Below are positions 62,301 to 64,000 of a stretch of 64,000 nt of DNA, piece after piece (position 1 is the stretch's first letter; each line of letters starts with the position of its first letter). The DNA is from Hydrocarboniphaga daqingensis. Lineage in GTDB: Bacteria > Pseudomonadota > Gammaproteobacteria > Nevskiales > Nevskiaceae. The stretch covers positions 248,001-312,000 of the forward strand of contig NZ_FQWZ01000005.1 in NCBI RefSeq assembly GCF_900129825.1. The letters run 5' to 3'. Position numbers and translations under genes: made by a program. The notes under the pieces are model-generated. The model ran no database searches. It was not told the origin of the DNA and was given only the letters and a program-made list of their open reading frames with translations.

Positions 62301-62984
62301 ATGTCGTCGCCTATCGTGGCCCCGTTGTTATCCCGTCGCGAACTGCTGCTGGCAGCGGCTTCGGTTCCGCTGGCGGCGTGCAGCCAGACCCCGACGCTGG
62401 AACTGGTTCGCGACACGATGGCCGTGACACTTGGCACCGGGGACGGCTATCCGCGTACGCGTCAGCAAGTTGAAGACACGCCCTACGCCCAACTTGGCGT
62501 CCGCATCGGCCGAGGCAGCCGCGGCATCATGGTGCTATCGCAGCAGCAGGGCGACGAACTGCAGTGGCTATCCGCCAACCGCATCATGCTGAGCGTCATG
62601 CACGGCCGCATCGTCAAGACCGTCGGTCTTCCGACCGATATGACGGGATCGCAGTCATTTGGCCCGGATCTGCTGCAGCAGTACAACCATACCCGGCCCG
62701 ATCGGCCGCTGGAACGGCTGAGGCGCAGCGTCGATGCGGGGACTCGCTTCGGCATCTCCGTCACGTCGGATTTCACGATCGAAGGCACCGAGACGATCAC
62801 GATCCTGGATCAGGCGGTGGAAACGATGCGAGTCCGGGAAGACTTCCAGTCGAGCGACCGCCAGTGGCGTCAAACCAATCGCTACTGGCTCAGCCTTCGC
62901 AGCGCGCTGGCCTGGCGCAGCGTTCAGCACGTGACACCGGGGCAACCACCGCTCGAACTCGAAGTTCTGAAACGCCCGGCTTAA
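62301..62984 (+). CDS. yjbF: YjbF-family lipoprotein (GfcB-like), possible Tat signal
   Basis: A 227-residue exported lipoprotein. The ATG at 62301 follows AAGGAG by ten bases. The signal segment SRRELLLAAASVPLAAC combines a twin-arginine pair with a lipobox, so Tat export is possible. The mature part has the YjbF pattern: GLPTDM, then LERLRRSVDAG and FTIEGTETITILDQAV near the C-terminus. YjbEFGH/GfcABCD proteins act in extracellular polysaccharide production. Here it faces a convergent YjbH-like gene and is not in one operon with it. The frame upstream is open but not coding. Confidence 0.82.
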   Translation: MSSPIVAPLLSRRELLLAAASVPLAACSQTPTLELVRDTMAVTLGTGDGYPRTRQQVEDTPYAQLGVRIGRGSRGIMVLSQQQGDELQWLSANRIMLSVMHGRIVKTVGLPTDMTGSQSFGPDLLQQYNHTRPDRPLERLRRSVDAGTRFGISVTSDFTIEGTETITILDQAVETMRVREDFQSSDRQWRQTNRYWLSLRSALAWRSVQHVTPGQPPLELEVLKRPA

Positions 62985-63005
62985 CGACCGACCGACGAAT
63001 ACATT

Positions 63006-63041
63006 AGCGAGTGGGTGCGTCCGCTGGCGCGCCCACTCGCT
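63006..63041. terminator. Hairpin between the convergent yjbF and yjbH genes
   Basis: Fourteen-base arms (63006-63019 and 63028-63041, core GCGAGTGGG) with one G-T wobble and an eight-base loop. It is placed to end both convergent transcripts and reaches the last base of the yjbH-like stop codon. No T run follows on either strand. Confidence 0.6.
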
Positions 63042-64000
63042 TAGTGCGTGATCTGGGCCCAGTCGGCATCTGGATCGAAGCGACCGGCCTCGTAGACTCC
63101 ATACAGCGGAACGCCGTTGCGGACCTTCTGCCCGCCGTCGCGGGTCAAAGGCCGGAACACCAGATTGGTGGAACGACGCGTCGAGCGTGCAAAGAACATG
63201 TCGAGCGGCAGGTACAGGAACAAGCCCTTATCGAACTTGCCCTCGCCGAAGTCGGCGGCAGAAACATCAGTCTTGGTTGCAAAGGCACCCGCGACAACGC
63301 CGCTTTCGAAGCGGCGCGACACTTCCAAGGTCGCACCAAGGTCCTTCGCCAAGTACCGTCCGGCACTGACGTTCACGTGCAGGTTTCCGAACGGCAGATC
63401 GACGTAGGCGGTGACGTGCCCGGTGAACGTCTCATAGTCCTGGAAGCTGAAGCGCTGGTCGAAATCGCGCTTGCGTACCCAAGCGCCGTCGACGCCGACG
63501 GCCCAACGCGAGTACGGCTTGGCATACAACACTTCGCCCGCTACGCCACCGTACATTTCTTCGAAGATGCCGGCCGACAGTCGGGTCGACAGGTTCGTTG
63601 ACGGCGACCAGATGTAGTTGGTTTCGAGCTTGACGAGGTTGTTCTCGCCTTCCTTCAAATATTGAACGACATTGCTGCGGACTTCCGGCAGTGTGCTGGT
63701 ATCGCGCACTACCAAGCCATCGAAGTTGTTGTACAGATTGGCGCCCAACGTCGTCGACATCGACCAGCGCGGACTCAGCACCGCCGTTCCGTTGACGCGC
63801 CACCACAACTGACCGAAGTAAAAATCGTCGGGGCCGCCAACGTGCTGGCGCAGCGCCGGGCCCATGCCCCAGAAGAATCCGGGGTAGCGGATGTAGTCGC
63901 CGAATGCGGCCTGCTGCATCGCCGACGGCGGCTGCGGCACGTCGAGCAACGCCGTCGCGCGGATCTCTTCGGCGCTGCCGGTAAAGTCGATCAGCTTGTC
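63041..64000 (-). CDS. yjbH: YjbH-family outer-membrane polysaccharide protein, C-terminal part (5' end outside window)
   Basis: The frame is open to the right edge of the window, so only the last 319 residues are visible; the TTG at 63949 is not a real start. The repeated amphipathic strands (WWRVNGTAVLSPRWSMST, GHVTAYVDLPFGNLHVNVSA) predict a beta-barrel. The end segment GRYLAKDLGATLEVSRRF, then GEGKFDKGLFLYLPLDMF and PLTRDGGQKV is the hallmark of YjbH/GfcD proteins. These are outer-membrane partners in exopolysaccharide or capsule export. The full protein is usually about 700 residues. Confidence 0.88.
   Translation of the reverse strand, partial: DKLIDFTGSAEEIRATALLDVPQPPSAMQQAAFGDYIRYPGFFWGMGPALRQHVGGPDDFYFGQLWWRVNGTAVLSPRWSMSTTLGANLYNNFDGLVVRDTSTLPEVRSNVVQYLKEGENNLVKLETNYIWSPSTNLSTRLSAGIFEEMYGGVAGEVLYAKPYSRWAVGVDGAWVRKRDFDQRFSFQDYETFTGHVTAYVDLPFGNLHVNVSAGRYLAKDLGATLEVSRRFESGVVAGAFATKTDVSAADFGEGKFDKGLFLYLPLDMFFARSTRRSTNLVFRPLTRDGGQKVRNGVPLYGVYEAGRFDPDADWAQITH

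Overview
The window is a high-GC, gene-dense bacterial chromosome segment with almost no non-coding space. Gene content and order point to a gammaproteobacterium. The order rpsB-tsf-pyrH-frr-uppS-cdsA-dxr-rseP-bamA-skp-lpxD-fabZ-lpxA-lpxB-rnhB-dnaE-accA-tilS, then pyrG, eno-ftsB-ispD-ispF and surE-pcm-dedA-nlpD, with map-glnD-dapD-dapE beside rpsB, is most like Xanthomonadales (Lysobacterales). That assignment is inferred from synteny and not tested by a search. A complete LPS, BAM and Skp gene set shows a Gram-negative envelope.

Layout. 1-4908: signalling island. A histidine kinase entering from the left faces a Cache-sensor histidine kinase that overlaps a REC-(degenerate GGDEF)-EAL response regulator. 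5081-15348: mixed accessory and housekeeping genes: exported M20 amidohydrolase, dapB, single-domain MazG plus NudL-type Nudix hydrolase, a FabH-like synthase of the Pseudomonas PA3286 type, a membrane-anchored alpha/beta hydrolase, several small unknown proteins, a DUF3293-like protein, a hotdog thioesterase, an orphan ParA and murI. 15374-20273: sppA, then nlpD, dedA, pcm and surE joined by four-base overlaps, with no rpoS after nlpD. 20369-24511: Smr protein, a TetR regulator, ispF-ispD, ftsB, eno. 24716-27673: a large secreted M4 metalloprotease with a GlyGly-CTERM tail, inserted between eno and pyrG. 27900-31294: pyrG and an AlkK-like acyl-CoA ligase.

31341-52415: a minus-strand block of translation, phospholipid, isoprenoid, lipid A, outer-membrane assembly, DNA replication and fatty-acid genes, broken only by one plus-strand thioredoxin-like gene. 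Overlapping divergent promoters at 52533-52580 separate it from plus-strand map, glnD, dapD, dapE and a YheT-like hydrolase. 59223-62073: minus-strand 5'-nucleotidase, short-chain dehydrogenase and class I fructose-bisphosphate aldolase. 62301-64000: a YjbF-family lipoprotein gene converging on the C-terminal part of a YjbH-family outer-membrane protein that runs off the right edge.

Functionally the window links lysine/DAP and peptidoglycan precursor supply (dapB, dapD, dapE, murI, uppS), the MEP pathway (dxr, ispD, ispF), lipid A (lpxD, lpxA, lpxB, fabZ), envelope protein assembly and quality control (bamA, skp, rseP, sppA), and c-di-GMP signalling. I saw no tRNA, rRNA, CRISPR array, insertion sequence, prophage or integrase. 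No clearly undescribed system can be demonstrated. The best candidates for follow-up are the two-kinase/EAL module, the GlyGly-CTERM protease insertion, the small unknown-gene cluster at 11581-13183 and the rearranged YjbF/YjbH pair.
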